From a virus, in IMG/VR virus record IMGVR_UViG_3300044633_000362, positions 1 through 41,146 of that record: a stretch of 41,146 nt of DNA. One strand, 5' to 3'. Numbering within the stretch: position 1 is the stretch's first letter; each line of letters opens with the position of its first letter. Of the stretch, positions 27,985-36,471 are shown one piece after another. Below the pieces are notes generated by a model. It did not search any database. It was not told the DNA's origin and saw nothing but the letters and a program-made list of their open reading frames with translations. The position numbers were made by a program, and so were the translations under genes.

Positions 27985-30486
27985 ATGGCGACACTCGAAG
28001 ACCAGCTAAAGCTAGAGACCCTTAGTCTTACTGAAGGTTACAATAGGTACGTAAGGAGCGAGAGTAGACTTAAGGAAGACCAAGGATATGCAGCTACTAG
28101 CTCAGTATCTCAGGTCATCAGAGATGCTATTCCTCAGGTAGCTCTCGACATCGAAAGGTTCCTTAAGGCTGACTATAAGGGTCGTTACCCTGATGGTCAT
28201 AGCTACCTAAAGGACCTTGAGGTTACCTTAAGTGCCTATATAGGTCTTTCGTGTGTCTTCAACTCCATTGGTCGCCAAAGCACCCTTCTTCAGACCTGCA
28301 TTGACGCAGGCCGTTTTGTCGAAAACGAACTGTGGGCGAAAGCTCTCAAGTCTCACGATAAGACTTTGTACGAGCGTTTGGTCTCAAGGGTCCTCAAGAC
28401 CCACGGCAACATCGTGTATCGCAAGAAAGCGATCAGGGCGACAGCCGCCAAGGAAGGCTTCAAGTACGAGAGCCTGCCTAACGATGTCAGGGCGAAGATC
28501 GGGGAACCTCTGGTTAACGCAGTCCTTAAGGCCTGCCAAGACGTCTTTGAGTTGTACGAGGACCGCAAGGACAACTTCGTAGGTCTCACTGAAGAGGCCA
28601 GCAGTTACCTTACGGAGCTTCGGGAACTTGAGGCATGGATGCACCCTGCATTCAAGCCCATGATCATCCCCCCGAAGCCTTGGGTATCCTACGAGACAGG
28701 GTGCTACCACAGCGAGGCCCTGAGCAGGTACGTAAAGCTCGTAAGGACCCACTCCAAGGAACACAGGGCTCTCGTCTCCAAGGCTATCACGAGTGGCCTC
28801 ATGCAGCCCTGTCTCGAAAGTATTAACACGATCCAAGCGACACCTTGGGCCGTCAATCAACGGGCTCTGGAGGTCGTCCAGTGGGCGTGGGAGCAAGGGG
28901 TTACCCTCGACAGCTTCCCGCCTCGCTTTGCGCTCCCAAAGCCCCCTAGGCCCGTGGATTGGGATACACTTGAGGACAGTCGCAAGAAGGCATGGCGGAT
29001 CAAGGCGTCCAAGGTAGCCGAAAGGAACCGGGGCATCGTTGGTGAAGCTATGGTCATCAATCAGGACCTAGCGACCGCTAACGAGATGCTTCAGTACCCC
29101 GAGTTCTACCTTCCGTACTCGATGGACTTCAGGGGCAGGGTGTACGCCATCCCTCACTTCTCGATCCAAAGGTCGGATTACGTTCGGGCGCTCTTCAAGT
29201 TTGCCACAGGTGTCCCTCTGGGTCCTGACGGTCTCTACTGGCTTGCCGTCCACGTTGCTAACACTGGAGACTTCGACAAGCTATCGAAGCGCCCTTTGGA
29301 CGAGCGTGTCCGTTGGGTGACGGAGAACACCGCCATGATCGAAAAGGTCGCCAAAGACCCCTACGGCACCTTCGATATCTGGAGGAAAGCTGACGCTCCC
29401 TTTCAGTTTCTCGCCGCCGCAATGGAGTGGGAAGAAGCTATCAAAGACCCGGAGGGTTACGTCAGTCACCTTCCGATAGCTCTTGATGGTTCTAACTCCG
29501 GTCTACAACACTACTCTGCAACCATGCGCTCGATGGAGGGCGCTCTGGTGAACCTCGTGGCCTCTGAGATACCCTCAGATGTCTATCAGGTTGTGTGCGA
29601 CAAAGCAAAAGCTATCGTCGAGGCGGACGCAGCAAAAGGTGAAGAAATTGCTAAGATCGTCCTGAGAAACGAAGTGTCACGGTCAATCGTCAAGAGGAAC
29701 GTGATGACCTTCGCGTACTCAAGTGAGCAGTACGGGTTCGCCCAGCAGCAACGCGAGGACCTTATGAGGCCATTGAGCCTTGAAGTTCTCGAAGGTCGCC
29801 TTGAGGAACACCCATACGGGGCTGACCACGGCTTCGCAGCGTCTCTGTATATCGCGAAGGTCGTGTGGACGGCGGTGAACGAGGTTGTCAAGGACGCATC
29901 GCTGGGAATGAAGTTCTTCCAGAAGTGCGCCCAAGTCCTTGCCCACGAAGCTAAAGCCCTTGTGTGGTTTACGCCTATTGGTCTCCCGGTTCTTCACAAG
30001 TACGTCAACTACCAAGTGAAACAGGTGAGCCTGTGGCTCTACGACAAGCGGCTCTCCGTTGGCGATGTCAACAAGGAGGACCGTATTGAGGACGGTAAGG
30101 TCATCAAGTGGGTGAGGTCGCGTGTGCGTCTAAAGCCCACTGAAGTGATCAACAAGGACAAGCAGAAGTCGGCGGTCGCCCCGAACATCATCCATAGTCT
30201 CGATGCGGCTCATCTGATGCTAACAGTTCTTGAAGCTCACGAAGTCGGTATCAACCACTACTCGCTTATTCACGATAGTTTTGGTACTCACGCTGGGAAC
30301 ACCACACGGTTCTTCCAGATCATCCGTGAGACCTTCGTGCAGATGTACGAGGAGTATGACCCCTTGGAGGAAATCCATAGCGCCACGATCAAAGCGGCGG
30401 ACGACAAAACCAAAGTCCCCCGACCCCCAGTACGAGGTCCCCTTGATATTCGGGGGGTTATCAACAGTCTCTACGCCTTCGCGTAG
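27985..30486 (+). CDS. Single-subunit DNA-directed RNA polymerase (T7 type)
   Basis: This 833-residue protein (T7: 883) starts at ATG 27985 behind GGAGAGAG. All key motifs are visible: MDFRGRVYAIPHF, ALDGSNSGLQHYSA with the catalytic D501 (T7 D537), VKRNVMTFAYSSEQYGF with K570 and Y578 (T7 K631, Y639), NIIHSLDAAH, and LIHDSFGTH with D764 (T7 D812). It transcribes phage genes from dedicated promoters; the two matching elements at 3678 and 27938 are the candidates. It is the first gene of the replication operon, downstream of int and attP. Confidence 0.96.
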   Translation: MATLEDQLKLETLSLTEGYNRYVRSESRLKEDQGYAATSSVSQVIRDAIPQVALDIERFLKADYKGRYPDGHSYLKDLEVTLSAYIGLSCVFNSIGRQSTLLQTCIDAGRFVENELWAKALKSHDKTLYERLVSRVLKTHGNIVYRKKAIRATAAKEGFKYESLPNDVRAKIGEPLVNAVLKACQDVFELYEDRKDNFVGLTEEASSYLTELRELEAWMHPAFKPMIIPPKPWVSYETGCYHSEALSRYVKLVRTHSKEHRALVSKAITSGLMQPCLESINTIQATPWAVNQRALEVVQWAWEQGVTLDSFPPRFALPKPPRPVDWDTLEDSRKKAWRIKASKVAERNRGIVGEAMVINQDLATANEMLQYPEFYLPYSMDFRGRVYAIPHFSIQRSDYVRALFKFATGVPLGPDGLYWLAVHVANTGDFDKLSKRPLDERVRWVTENTAMIEKVAKDPYGTFDIWRKADAPFQFLAAAMEWEEAIKDPEGYVSHLPIALDGSNSGLQHYSATMRSMEGALVNLVASEIPSDVYQVVCDKAKAIVEADAAKGEEIAKIVLRNEVSRSIVKRNVMTFAYSSEQYGFAQQQREDLMRPLSLEVLEGRLEEHPYGADHGFAASLYIAKVVWTAVNEVVKDASLGMKFFQKCAQVLAHEAKALVWFTPIGLPVLHKYVNYQVKQVSLWLYDKRLSVGDVNKEDRIEDGKVIKWVRSRVRLKPTEVINKDKQKSAVAPNIIHSLDAAHLMLTVLEAHEVGINHYSLIHDSFGTHAGNTTRFFQIIRETFVQMYEEYDPLEEIHSATIKAADDKTKVPRPPVRGPLDIRGVINSLYAFA

Positions 30487-30499
30487 TTTCCTGAGGCTC

Positions 30500-30682
30500 T
30501 TGGAAGACCCCAACGATGAAGTGAGGAAACTCACCCTCATCATGATGGCCCAAGGGCTTGCATATCAACACATCAATAAGACCCTTGTGATCGCTGCCGA
30601 GACCATTGGCATCGACGCGAGGGTTGTTGCTGACGAGTGCGTTCGTCAGCTTAACGAAATGCTTTCACTGGAGAGACATTAA
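30500..30682 (+). CDS. Small helical protein after RNA polymerase
   Basis: This 60-residue frame starts at TTG 30500 (GAGG 5 bases upstream); GTG 30521 and ATG 30542 are alternatives. The product is helical with an HTH-like pattern (AYQHINKTLVIAAETIGIDARVVADECVRQLNEML). The frame upstream of the polymerase stop is open but overlaps that gene and is a shadow. It could be a small DNA-binding or polymerase-modulating protein by position; no family was recognised. Confidence 0.5.
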   Translation: MEDPNDEVRKLTLIMMAQGLAYQHINKTLVIAAETIGIDARVVADECVRQLNEMLSLERH

Positions 30683-30683
30683 A

Positions 30684-30956
30684 GTGGAATACATCACTCA
30701 GGTTTCCGTCAAGGAGACCAATCAGGACGGCTATGGTTTCGAGTGTACCGTAGCCGTAGACCCCGGCATTAACGACATGGTGACTTTCGATATCTCGTGG
30801 CTGCACCAAGACGACGAAGGCACCCTTGAGGCGTTGGAAAGCGTGGGTGTCCTTATGACCCCTGAGGCTGCTCGGCACATCGCAGAGCGTCTTCAGCAGT
30901 GTGCGTACCTCGCTGACAAGGCTTCTCATACTCCCGCAAACGAGGTGCTGTTCTAA
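30684..30956 (+). CDS. Hypothetical protein upstream of SSB
   Basis: This 90-residue acidic protein starts at GTG 30684 with GGAGAG at a good distance. It is alpha/beta: an N-terminal beta half (YITQVSVKETNQDGYGFECTVAV) and a C-terminal helix (TPEAARHIAERLQQCAYLADKA). It overlaps the SSB ATG by one base. No family was recognised. In T7 several small host-modifying genes lie in this interval between genes 1 and 2.5 (known), but no specific match is apparent. Confidence 0.6.
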   Translation: MEYITQVSVKETNQDGYGFECTVAVDPGINDMVTFDISWLHQDDEGTLEALESVGVLMTPEAARHIAERLQQCAYLADKASHTPANEVLF

Positions 30957-31459
30957 TGGCTAAGATCACGTTCGTATCCCCCGTGGGCACGGCCCGCTAT
31001 CCGCATATCACGACACCTGACAACACGGGACAGTATGCAGATGGCAAGTTTAAGACGAAGCTCGTCGTACCAAAGGGTGACGCAGCGCCGCTCGTTGAGC
31101 ATCTGAAAGCCTTGGCGAAGGAACACAAGGTCGCCAAGCTTCCGTTTACTGAAGAGGACGGCGATGTCGTGTTCAACATCAAGTCCAAGTTCAAGCCCCT
31201 TGTGTTTGACGCAAAGAACCACGAGGTCAAGAAGGTGGACCTTCGTGTCGGCGGTGGCTCGAAGCTCCGTGTGGCTGGCATTGTGTACCCCTACGAAAAG
31301 GGCCTTTCGCTTCAGATGAAGCAGGTGCAGGTCCTTGAGCTTCAGGACGGCAGCGATGCCATGTTTGAGGCAGCGGAGGGTTCATTCGACGCTTCCGAGT
31401 TCGAGACGAGCGACACTGGTTCGTCGTTCGAAGCAGCCCCTGATGGCTTGGATATCTAA
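30956..31459 (+). CDS. Single-stranded DNA-binding protein (T7 gp2.5-like)
   Basis: This 167-residue protein starts at ATG 30956. The pattern is like gp2.5-type SSBs: an OB-fold start (KITFVSPVGTARYPHITTPD, KFKTKLVVPK), VVFNIKSKFKPLVFDAKNHEV, GGGSKLRVAGIVYPYEKG, and a strongly acidic C-terminal tail (DASEFETSDTGSSFEAAPDGLDI) as needed for contacts with polymerase and helicase. It coats single-stranded DNA during replication and recombination. T7 gp2.5 is 232 residues, so this is a shorter version. The gene order RNAP-SSB-endonuclease-primase is that of T7. Confidence 0.8.
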   Translation: MAKITFVSPVGTARYPHITTPDNTGQYADGKFKTKLVVPKGDAAPLVEHLKALAKEHKVAKLPFTEEDGDVVFNIKSKFKPLVFDAKNHEVKKVDLRVGGGSKLRVAGIVYPYEKGLSLQMKQVQVLELQDGSDAMFEAAEGSFDASEFETSDTGSSFEAAPDGLDI

Positions 31460-31916
31460 GCGCCGCCACACGCCGCGTTTAGAGTCTCGATATCGGTCAC
31501 GATTTGAACAACGGGTGGCGGAAGCTCTTGAGGGGCTACAGGTTGCTTACGAGTACGAGAGTTTCAAGATTGAATATGAAGTTCCGTCTCGTGTCAGCAA
31601 GTACACTCCCGACTTCCGCCTGCCCAACGGTATCATTGTAGAAGCGAAGGGGCTGTGGGATGCCGCAGATCGCGCCAAGCATCTGTGGATCAAGGCGCAG
31701 CATCCACACCTCGACATCCGCTTCGTGTTTCAGAACTCCCGAAACAAGCTCTATCGCGGCTCCCCGACTACTTACGCCATGTGGTGTGACAAGTGGGGCT
31801 TTAAGCATGCCGACAAGGTTGTCCCAATTCATTGGATCAAGGAGACCCCCCAAGATGGTCGAACTACGTCTGACACCTCAGGCCAAGCGCATCCTCCTGC
31901 ACCTCGAAAAGCATAA
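31443..31916 (+). CDS. Endonuclease I, Holliday junction resolvase (T7 gp3-like)
   Basis: This 157-residue protein (T7: 149) starts at ATG 31443, overlapping the SSB end by 17 bases. The active-site set is complete and spaced as in T7: E22 (RFEQRVAE), D57 (YTPDFRLPNG), E67 and K69 (VEAKG), with EYESFKIEYEVPSR between. It cleaves branched DNA and helps degrade host DNA and resolve concatemers. The C-terminal ~20 residues (GRTTSDTSGQAHPPAPRKA) are disordered and overlap the next gene by 62 bases. Confidence 0.88.
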   Translation: MAWISKRRHTPRLESRYRSRFEQRVAEALEGLQVAYEYESFKIEYEVPSRVSKYTPDFRLPNGIIVEAKGLWDAADRAKHLWIKAQHPHLDIRFVFQNSRNKLYRGSPTTYAMWCDKWGFKHADKVVPIHWIKETPQDGRTTSDTSGQAHPPAPRKA

Positions 31917-32073
31917 GACGATCACCCCCCTCGAAGCCTTCGGTGTCTACAGCATCTTTAGGCTTGCTGCCCGTATCTGGGAGCTTCGCCGGATCGGCAA
32001 GGCGATCACCACAGTGTACATGAAGGACGAGAATGGGAAGCCTTATGCACGTTACGTCCTCGCGAGGGCATGA
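31855..32073 (+). CDS. Small helix-turn-helix protein (HTH_39-like)
   Basis: This 72-residue protein starts at ATG 31855. It matches the phage helix-turn-helix type seen in many phages: LTPQAKRILLHLEKHKTITPLEAFGVYSIFRLAARIWELRRIG, followed by a beta wing (KAITTVYMKDENGKPYARYVLA). It probably binds DNA, with target unknown. It overlaps endonuclease I by 62 bases and the primase-helicase start by about 40, so the three genes are translationally interlocked. Confidence 0.75.
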   Translation: MVELRLTPQAKRILLHLEKHKTITPLEAFGVYSIFRLAARIWELRRIGKAITTVYMKDENGKPYARYVLARA

Positions 32074-33652
32074 AGATGGTCACAGATCGACAAGTAACCT
32101 TGTGCGCCACGAGCCATGTCCATCCTGCGGCTCCCGTAACAACCTCGCCCGATACACAGACGGCCACGGATGGTGCTTTGGATGTGGTCACTATGAAAGC
32201 GGAGATACAATGGGCACTAGCGTTGCTAAAGAACAAGGAGGTGTTCTCAGCAACCTCAGTACTGGAACGGTTACAGCAATACCTAACCGCCGTCTCGACG
32301 AAGATACCTGCCGCCTCTTTAATTACCAAGTCGGTGGCGATGGGGACAATCGGTTTCACATTGCCCCTTACCGTGATCGACATGGACGCATAGTCTCTCA
32401 GAAGATACGGAAGCGGGGCAAGGAGTTCTCCTTTGAGGGCGACACGAAGGCCATAGGTCTCTTTGGGGATCACCTGTGGTCCTCTGGTAAGAAGATCGTG
32501 GTCACAGAGGGGGAGATCGATTGTATGTCGGTTTCGCAGGCTCAGGGAAACCGCTGGCCGTGCGTCTCGATACCCAACGGTGCCCAAGGTGCCGCCAAGG
32601 CCATTCAGAAGTCATATGACTACCTCAATACCTTCGAGGAAATCATCTTGATGTTCGACATGGACGATCCGGGGCGCAAGGCATCTATCGAGTGCGCTGA
32701 GATACTTCCAGTTGGTAAGGTAAAGATCGCCAGCCTTCCGTACAAGGATGCCAACGAGTGTCTGGTCAACGGAAGACCTGACGCAATCATCTCGGCCATC
32801 TGGAACGCAAAGCCCTATCGTCCTGACGGTATCGTAAGTGCGAAGGAGCTTAAGGACCTCGTGATGCAAGACGATGGTCCTATGGGCTTCCCGTATCCCT
32901 TTAGCCGTCTTAACGAGATCACTCGTGGCATCCGCTCCTCTGAGCTTGTGGTGATCACAAGCGGCAGTGGGATGGGCAAGACGACCTTCGTTCGTGAGGT
33001 AGCCTACGCCCTCCACAGGGACGGTAAGAAGGTCGGGATGATCATGCTTGAAGAGAGTAACAAGCGAACCCTCCAAGGGCTTGTGGGTCTCCACCTTAAC
33101 AAGAACATCCTTGTGGACCGTTCGCTCTCTTCCGATACGGAGATTAGCAGTGGATTTGATGAGCTATTCGGCAGCGATGATATCGCTCTGTATGACCACT
33201 TTGGCAGTACTGATGTTGATAACATCCTCAACCGCATTCGATACATGGCCCGTGCTTTGGGCTGCACTCACGTTATCGTTGATCACATTAGCATCCTCGT
33301 TAGTGGCATCGCTTCTGGAGATGAACGGAAACTGATCGATATGGCAATGACGAAGCTGCGGACCCTCGTACAGGAAACGGGGATCACCTTGTTTGTCGTA
33401 AGTCACCTTAAGCGCCCCGAAGGCAACCTAGGCCACGAAGACGGGGCGAAGGTCCACCTAGGGCAGCTTAGAGGTTCCCACGCCATCGCACAGCTTGCTG
33501 ATATATGTGTGGCTCTCCAGAAGCCTGACGCAGACGCAGTGGACAGCACGGAACTCCGGGTCCTTAAGAACCGCTTCACGGGCGAAGTGGGTAACGCAGG
33601 GACCATCTTTTACAATCGAGAAACAGGACGCCTGACGGAGGGTGTCTTCTAG
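32033..33652 (+). CDS. DNA primase-helicase (T7 gp4-like)
   Basis: This 539-residue protein (T7: 566) starts at ATG 32033 (AAGGA upstream); ATG 32045 is also possible. The zinc finger has C29/C32/C48/C51. The TOPRIM primase domain shows VTEGEIDC (E159) and FDMDDPGR (D209, D211). The helicase domain has Walker A GSGMGKTTF (K316), a Walker B-like CTHVIVDHISIL, and the conserved VSHLKRP and LRGSHAIAQLAD motifs of hexameric RecA-type helicases. It unwinds DNA at the fork and makes primers for the DNA polymerase encoded downstream. Confidence 0.95.
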   Translation: MGSLMHVTSSRGHEDGHRSTSNLVRHEPCPSCGSRNNLARYTDGHGWCFGCGHYESGDTMGTSVAKEQGGVLSNLSTGTVTAIPNRRLDEDTCRLFNYQVGGDGDNRFHIAPYRDRHGRIVSQKIRKRGKEFSFEGDTKAIGLFGDHLWSSGKKIVVTEGEIDCMSVSQAQGNRWPCVSIPNGAQGAAKAIQKSYDYLNTFEEIILMFDMDDPGRKASIECAEILPVGKVKIASLPYKDANECLVNGRPDAIISAIWNAKPYRPDGIVSAKELKDLVMQDDGPMGFPYPFSRLNEITRGIRSSELVVITSGSGMGKTTFVREVAYALHRDGKKVGMIMLEESNKRTLQGLVGLHLNKNILVDRSLSSDTEISSGFDELFGSDDIALYDHFGSTDVDNILNRIRYMARALGCTHVIVDHISILVSGIASGDERKLIDMAMTKLRTLVQETGITLFVVSHLKRPEGNLGHEDGAKVHLGQLRGSHAIAQLADICVALQKPDADAVDSTELRVLKNRFTGEVGNAGTIFYNRETGRLTEGVF

Positions 33653-33667
33653 AAGGTAATCACATAC

Positions 33668-34024
33668 ATGATCACAGCGCTAGTTTTAGCGGCTGTTCTT
33701 AGTTCCTCAAGTCCCAAAACGGATCGCGAGGCTCCTGAGGACTGCTTCTTAGCCCAGAGTTTTAAAGATGACCTCCGCAAAGCCGGGGGTTTTTTATTGA
33801 TCGAAGCGGAACGCGAGGTGACCATTCGTTACCTTGCATCACTGGTAACGCTTGGCATCAAAGCGCCACCCCTCGACATCGGAACAATAGCTTCGATGTT
33901 GATCATAACTAATCCACAGGCCCCAGACATGGTGCTTATCGCTCTTATCGACAGCGATGGTCTGATCTGTGTTGCAGCTAACATCCCAAGGTCAATTCAC
34001 GATGCAGTCCTCAGAGGAGCTTGA
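33668..34024 (+). CDS. Hypothetical protein with hydrophobic N-terminus
   Basis: This 118-residue protein starts at ATG 33668 (AAGGTAATC upstream). The first ~14 residues are hydrophobic (ITALVLAAVLSSSS), like a short signal or anchor. The rest alternates helices and strands with two long hydrophobic runs (RYLASLVTLGIKAPPLDIGTIASMLII and MVLIALIDSDGLICVAANI). Its end overlaps the next gene by 23 bases. It lies between helicase and polymerase, where T7 carries small nonessential genes. Function unknown. Confidence 0.55.
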   Translation: MITALVLAAVLSSSSPKTDREAPEDCFLAQSFKDDLRKAGGFLLIEAEREVTIRYLASLVTLGIKAPPLDIGTIASMLIITNPQAPDMVLIALIDSDGLICVAANIPRSIHDAVLRGA

Positions 34025-34196
34025 GACAACGATGGAGAAGATGCGTATCCTTAATAGGCTTGCAGATGCCTTGGAAACAGCACGACACGCCTTCGTGCAG
34101 AGCCCCAACCACAAGACATCCCTCGCAATGCAGAACATCAATAAGCAGCGCGAGGCTATCAGACGCACGCTTCCCAAGCTGCGTGAGGTAGCGTGA
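34002..34196 (+). CDS. Small helical protein upstream of DNA polymerase
   Basis: This 64-residue protein starts at ATG 34002 (ATG 34032 is an alternative). It is entirely helical and charged: MQSSEELETTMEKMRILNRLADALETARHAFVQ, then KQREAIRRTLPKLREVA. It overlaps the DNA polymerase GTG start by four bases. A small helical partner of the replisome is possible but nothing in the sequence identifies it. Confidence 0.55.
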   Translation: MQSSEELETTMEKMRILNRLADALETARHAFVQSPNHKTSLAMQNINKQREAIRRTLPKLREVA

Positions 34197-35974
34197 GGTT
34201 CGTCTTTGACGTCGAAACAAACGGTCTCCTAGAAACCCTTACCACGATCCACTGCCTTGTGTGTCTCAATGCCGATACCGACGAGATACACAGCTTTGGA
34301 CCTTCCGATATCCCTGATGGTCTTAAGCTTCTCCAAGGTGCTTCCGAACTCATTGGTCACAACGCGATCAAGTTCGACCTCCCCGCGATCACCAAAGTCT
34401 ACCCCTCGTTCACGTATGATGGCTTAGTGACGGACACCCTTGTCCTCACAAGGTTGATCTACAGTGACCTCAAGGGCGACAAGCAGGACGGTATCCGCCT
34501 TGCGACCGGACAGATCACCAAGGAGGTCTACGGCTCCCACAGCCTTAATGCGTGGGGACAGCGTATTGGTCTGCACAAGATGGAGTACAGCGGGGGGTGG
34601 GACAGTTTTACCCCTGAGATGCTTTCGTACTGTGAGCATGATTGCCGTGTAACCCTTGCTCTCTACAAGTTCCTCAAGCTCGATAGCTACTCCAAGCCAG
34701 CCATCGACCTCGAACATGATGTCGCAAAGCTCTGCTTCCAGATCGAACAGAACGGATGGCCCTTCGATGTACGCGGGGCCACCGAACTGTACGGTAGGTT
34801 AGCTAAGAGGCGTGAGGAACTTAAAGCCTACCTACGAGGGCTGTTCGATCCTTGGGAAGAGGTCGATAGGGTCGTTACGTACAAGCGTGACAACAAGAAG
34901 CTTGGCGTCAAGTCCGGGGACACAAAGACCTTCTACAAGACCGTAGAGTTCAACCCAGCGAGCCGTCAGCACATCGAGAGGTGTCTGAGGGCCAAGTACA
35001 GGTGGAAGCCGCAGGTCTTTACGCCCTCAGGGCAGGCGAAGGTGGACGAAGAGGTTCTGGCGAAGCTGGAGTACCCTGAGGCCAAGAAGCTGGCTGAGTT
35101 CTTCCTTGTGGAGAAGCGGGTCGCGGCGGTGGCCGAAGGGGACCAATCGTGGATCAAACTAGAACGTAATGGAAAGATACATGGCAGTTACAATACCAAC
35201 GGCGCTGTCACTGGACGAGCTACACACAGCCATCCAAACATCTCTCAGGTCCCTTCAGTATCCGCCGAGTTCGGTCGGGATTGCAGGGCACTTTTCCACG
35301 TACCCAGTGGATGGAAAGCTGTCGGCGCAGATTACAGTGGACTTGAGCTTCGATGTCTCGCCCACTACATGCACCACTTCGACGGAGGGGCCTACGCCCG
35401 AGAAGTCGTAGAGGGTGATGTACACACGGCCAATCAGAAGGCCGCTGGGTTACCGACACGCAACAACGCGAAGACATTCATCTACGCCTTTCTATATGGC
35501 GCGGGTGACGAAAAGATCGGGAAGATCATTGGCAAAGGCCGCAACGAAGGCCGGGAGTTGCGAGAGCGCTTCCTAGGGGCGACACCCGCCATCGCCAATC
35601 TCAAGAAGCAAGTCGGACAAGCGGCATCCAAGGGCTACCTAAAGGGGCTCGACGGTCGCCGTCTGCCTATCCGTAGCGAACACGCAGCGCTTAACACACT
35701 CCTCCAGAGTGCGGGAGCAATCCTGTGCAAGGCTTGGATCGTGGAAATCGACAACTCCCTCAAGGAACAAGGACTACGACACGGATGGAACGGAGATTAC
35801 GCATTTCTGGGATGGATTCACGATGAAGTCCAGATCGCCGTCAAAGACGGTTACGAAGAAACTGTCGGCCAAACCTGCCTCAGAGTGGCCGAAGAAACTG
35901 GACACCGCTTCCAGTTCAAATGCCCCCTTGCCGCAGAGTACAAAGTTGGAAGCAATTGGGCCGAAACGCATTGA
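34193..35974 (+). CDS. DNA polymerase, family A (T7 gp5-like)
   Basis: This 593-residue protein (T7: 704) starts at GTG 34193. The 3'-5' exonuclease has FDVETNG (D6, E8), TDTLVLTRLIYSD and YCEHDCRVTLALY, so proofreading should be active. Polymerase motif A is GADYSGLELR (D380), motif B RNNAKTFIYAFLYGAGDEKIG, motif C IHDEVQI (D544). It ends GSNWAETH, close to the T7 terminus GPNWAICH with its conserved final His. The thumb insertion that binds thioredoxin in T7 is much shorter here (roughly 215-260), so processivity may depend on another factor. Confidence 0.95.
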   Translation: MRFVFDVETNGLLETLTTIHCLVCLNADTDEIHSFGPSDIPDGLKLLQGASELIGHNAIKFDLPAITKVYPSFTYDGLVTDTLVLTRLIYSDLKGDKQDGIRLATGQITKEVYGSHSLNAWGQRIGLHKMEYSGGWDSFTPEMLSYCEHDCRVTLALYKFLKLDSYSKPAIDLEHDVAKLCFQIEQNGWPFDVRGATELYGRLAKRREELKAYLRGLFDPWEEVDRVVTYKRDNKKLGVKSGDTKTFYKTVEFNPASRQHIERCLRAKYRWKPQVFTPSGQAKVDEEVLAKLEYPEAKKLAEFFLVEKRVAAVAEGDQSWIKLERNGKIHGSYNTNGAVTGRATHSHPNISQVPSVSAEFGRDCRALFHVPSGWKAVGADYSGLELRCLAHYMHHFDGGAYAREVVEGDVHTANQKAAGLPTRNNAKTFIYAFLYGAGDEKIGKIIGKGRNEGRELRERFLGATPAIANLKKQVGQAASKGYLKGLDGRRLPIRSEHAALNTLLQSAGAILCKAWIVEIDNSLKEQGLRHGWNGDYAFLGWIHDEVQIAVKDGYEETVGQTCLRVAEETGHRFQFKCPLAAEYKVGSNWAETH

Positions 35975-36233
35975 TAGCAGCCTTAAGCAAGTCCTGCACA
36001 CCGTATGGACCTGTCAAGTTACCACCAAGTCGGACTTCGCCCGCGAGAACGCCGACTACATCGCTATGGCAGCGTCTATGGGCCTCATTAGTACACGCAT
36101 TATGTCGAACGTCTACGGACGCCAATGGCAAGTCACCGCAAAAGGACTCAACGCTCTTGAGACACATTATGGCATCAAAACAACCGAAGACCACGACGAC
36201 GAAGCCCGCCGACAACCTCTCCTCCCCCTCTAG
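35970..36233 (+). CDS. Small winged-helix protein without ATG start
   Basis: The open frame downstream of DNA polymerase encodes about 87 residues resembling a winged helix: LKQVLHTVWTCQVTTKSDFARENADYIAMAASMGLISTRI, then RQWQVTAKGLNALETHYGI as wing. No ATG or GTG is available at the beginning. Candidates are ATT 35970, which overlaps the polymerase stop, or TTG 35946 inside the polymerase gene. Neither has a clear ribosome binding site. Probably a DNA-binding regulator; start uncertain. Confidence 0.5.
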   Translation: MDSSLKQVLHTVWTCQVTTKSDFARENADYIAMAASMGLISTRIMSNVYGRQWQVTAKGLNALETHYGIKTTEDHDDEARRQPLLPL

Positions 36234-36471
36234 TCGCCTAGTGATCGTAGAGTGGCATGATGCAGCGGTGAGTATCGGATGGGACGAAGGTCAGTCGGAC
36301 GCAAAGATCGAACAGGTGTCCAGCGTGGGGTGGCTGTTGGCAAAAGGCGACACAGAGGTCGTTCTAGGGGCCGACATCTCGACAGCGGCGGAAGGCGTCA
36401 TTCATACCAATCGCCGCATTGCGATCCCCGCGTCTTGGATCAAGAGCATCAAGGATATCAAAGCACCATGA
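36169..36471 (+). CDS. Hypothetical beta-rich protein
   Basis: This frame encodes about 100 residues from ATG 36169, overlapping the previous gene by 65 bases. GTG 36241 (77 residues) is an alternative that would remove the overlap. The first ~25 residues (Lys/Thr/Pro/Ser-rich) are disordered. The rest (LVIVEWHDAAVSIGWDEG, EVVLGADISTAAEGVIHTNRRIAIPASWI) resembles a small beta-barrel seen in other phage replication regions (recollection). It ends two bases into the MazG gene start. Function unknown. Confidence 0.6.
   Translation: MASKQPKTTTTKPADNLSSPSSRLVIVEWHDAAVSIGWDEGQSDAKIEQVSSVGWLLAKGDTEVVLGADISTAAEGVIHTNRRIAIPASWIKSIKDIKAP

Noticed and set aside
33770-33800. Terminator-like GC stem plus T6
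   Set aside because: Lies inside a coding frame, the stem is about 5 bp with a wobble pair, and downstream genes overlap tightly.
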